From: Spirochaeta sp. UBA2779
Lineage (GTDB): Bacteria > Spirochaetota > Spirochaetia > DSM-2461
Reading direction: 5' to 3'
DNA length: 15,191 nt
Assembly (NCBI GenBank): GCA_002352375.1
Contig: DEIH01000038.1
Span: 1 to 15,191, forward strand
Under the pieces are notes generated by a model. That model was not told where the DNA came from. It worked only from the letters and a program-made list of their open reading frames with translations, and ran no database searches. Shown piece by piece: positions 13,774 to 15,191 of this stretch. Position numbers and translations under genes: made by a program. How positions within the stretch are numbered: position 1 is the first letter of the stretch; every line of letters begins with the position of its first letter.

Positions 13774-15191
13774 CACAATCCGCACAAGGACCGGGGAACT
13801 CACCGGAGACATGTTTTACATGCAGTTCATTCCCGGCAGCCCAGACTTTTTCAATATTCTCTTTAAAAACGTTACCCGACACGTCCCTCCGGCCCAGGTC
13901 GTCCCGACAGACGGGAACACTTCCATCGATCAGAACAGGCATATCTCTTTTCAGATGCCAGCAGGGAAAGCGCTGAAGAGGGGATAAATCCGCCGGCTGT
14001 CTTTCTGGTAAATACGATGCATAACTGTCGTACTTCTGAATAATTACCTGAGCCCCTTCAGCATTCCACTTCTTATAGAACTCTTCCAGATGTTCCTCAT
14101 TTTCCTTCATCCGTACGGCCTGCAGCCAGCAATTGGAACCAAAAAGTTTTGTAAGATGCCGGGCTGTTTCTTCAGCTTCAACCTGCCCTTCTCCCCGAAG
14201 GGTGCGGTAGAGTTCCGGATCCGAGGCATCAAGAGAGACAATCCACATTATCCTGTCCGTTTCTTTTTCCCCGGCCAGTTCTTCCAAAAGAGTTCTATTC
14301 CAGCCGATACCTGATGTCTCAATGAGTACCCGGCTCCCTGCTGCAAGAGCAGCTCTAATCAGTTTCCCGATTTCAGGATGGGCCGCCGGTTCCCCCCAGA
14401 GGGAAAGACCGATTACTGCATCCCCGGCAAAATCGATTATTCTCCGGCATAAATCTTCAAAAACATCCAAAGGCATATAATTCCTGCCATCCCGGGGATC
14501 TCCGGAGAATTTGGGGAAGGGGCAGTAGGAACAGGCCTGTGGGCAGTAATCTGTTATCTGAATGGGGAAAAACGCCGGCAGATTACGAAGAAGTAAGCGG
14601 TTATCCGGTATTACCCTGCACAGAGATTCGGCATCCACACCGCCTGCGGCAAAAAGCTGTTCTGCGATATTCACATTCCGCCGGGTATCAGTGCTGATGG
14701 AAACCCGGTCCATTCTCAAATCCACCGGGGAAAGCTGAGTTTCCACGTCAAAAGCATTGATATCCTGCCGGATAATTTCGAACAGACTGTCCCGGGCCAC
14801 AGGATTATCCCGGTTTACCGCCAGGGGCATCAATTTCTCCGGTATCAGAACAGAAAGTATCTCCGGAGCCAGACCCACGGGGTAACCGTCGGAAAAACTG
14901 TACTCCGCATCGAATTTATAATGCAGTTTCCAGAGATTCATACTGATATCTCTGTCGATCAGAGGAAAGTCCCCCCAAGTGTAGAACAGAGCTTCCACAG
15001 GGGGTAGTTGAGGGCTTTCTCCGGGAAGCTTCGCCGCTGTGATAAGAGCTTCAACAAGGATTTTTTCCGTCCATTTATCTCTGCGTATTACCCTCATCCG
15101 GGCAAAAGGCTGCTTTTCGGGTTCCTCTCCCACTTCCAGGGTGCCATGGGGAACCGGAGTATCAGAATCTGCGAAGAACACGATTCCTGAA
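13748..15191 (-). CDS. Radical SAM/SPASM protein (spiro-SPASM-like), 5' end beyond the window
   Basis: The frame is open to the right edge; a GTG at 15181 is only an internal candidate, so the N-terminus is missing. Numbering from that GTG, the radical SAM motif CPQACSYC gives C213, C217 and C220 for a [4Fe-4S] cluster that cleaves SAM. SLWGEPAAHPEI (260-271) and IVSLDAS (314-320) are typical strands of the barrel. The C-terminal SPASM domain has C407, C425, C466, C469 and C474 for auxiliary clusters. The ~200 residues before the radical SAM core contain LFYTWGDFPLID (65-76) and YSFSDGYPVGLAPEIL (94-109) and may be a divergent nucleotidyltransferase-like module. I recall a spirochaete-specific family called spiro-SPASM with this arrangement. 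The reaction is unknown; the context suggests modification of a sugar or of a peptide. Confidence 0.88.
   Translation of the reverse strand, partial: SGIVFFADSDTPVPHGTLEVGEEPEKQPFARMRVIRRDKWTEKILVEALITAAKLPGESPQLPPVEALFYTWGDFPLIDRDISMNLWKLHYKFDAEYSFSDGYPVGLAPEILSVLIPEKLMPLAVNRDNPVARDSLFEIIRQDINAFDVETQLSPVDLRMDRVSISTDTRRNVNIAEQLFAAGGVDAESLCRVIPDNRLLLRNLPAFFPIQITDYCPQACSYCPFPKFSGDPRDGRNYMPLDVFEDLCRRIIDFAGDAVIGLSLWGEPAAHPEIGKLIRAALAAGSRVLIETSGIGWNRTLLEELAGEKETDRIMWIVSLDASDPELYRTLRGEGQVEAEETARHLTKLFGSNCWLQAVRMKENEEHLEEFYKKWNAEGAQVIIQKYDSYASYLPERQPADLSPLQRFPCWHLKRDMPVLIDGSVPVCRDDLGRRDVSGNVFKENIEKVWAAGNELHVKHVSGEFPGPCADCDEYYCFNF

Noticed and set aside
1..15191. CRISPR arrays, insertion sequences or prophage genes
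   Set aside because: I saw no regularly spaced repeats, transposase or integrase motifs, or terminal inverted repeats on either strand.

Overview
The window looks like a chromosomal segment from a spirochaete (Spirochaeta/Treponema-like, moderate GC). The main reasons are a FlaA periplasmic-filament sheath protein with a Sec signal, a cheA–cheW/R–cheX–cheY operon in which CheW is fused to a CheR-like domain, a CheX-type CheY-P phosphatase, and a radical SAM/SPASM protein of the kind I recall as restricted to spirochaetes. Every gene I can support, including the tRNA, lies on the minus strand, so transcription runs from high to low coordinates.

From about 15191 down to 7222 there is a tightly packed run of seven genes with overlaps or 1-nt gaps: a 5'-incomplete radical SAM/SPASM protein, a GT2-like glycosyltransferase, an SpsF-like cytidylyltransferase, a PseG-like/zinc-ribbon/methyltransferase fusion, an ATP-grasp ligase, an exported N-acetylmuramoyl-L-alanine amidase and a membrane-anchored GerMN-domain protein. 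The first five read as a surface or flagellar glycan pathway. The last two read as cell-wall factors. Several genes start with TTG behind a Shine–Dalgarno site that lies inside the preceding gene, which suggests translational coupling.

From 7170 down to 6063 sits flaA as an isolated unit, with a strong sigma-70-type promoter and a perfect rho-independent terminator. From 5958 to 1319 is the chemotaxis operon: CheA kinase, the CheW–CheR-like adaptor, CheX and CheY. Then come a tRNA-Val(GAC) with its own promoter and terminator (1130–1281), a mostly empty spacer, and the start of an exported, apparently degenerate 5'-nucleotidase-like protein that runs off the left edge.

Taken together, the region combines motility control (Che), the flagellar sheath (FlaA) and a candidate flagellar or envelope glycosylation operon. 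Placing the glycan genes directly upstream of flaA suggests, but does not prove, that the glycan decorates the periplasmic flagella. The most novel parts are the undescribed enzyme combination in the glycan block and its PseG::methyltransferase fusion. The CheW–CheR-like fusion matches the atypical spirochaete (F2-class) chemotaxis system.
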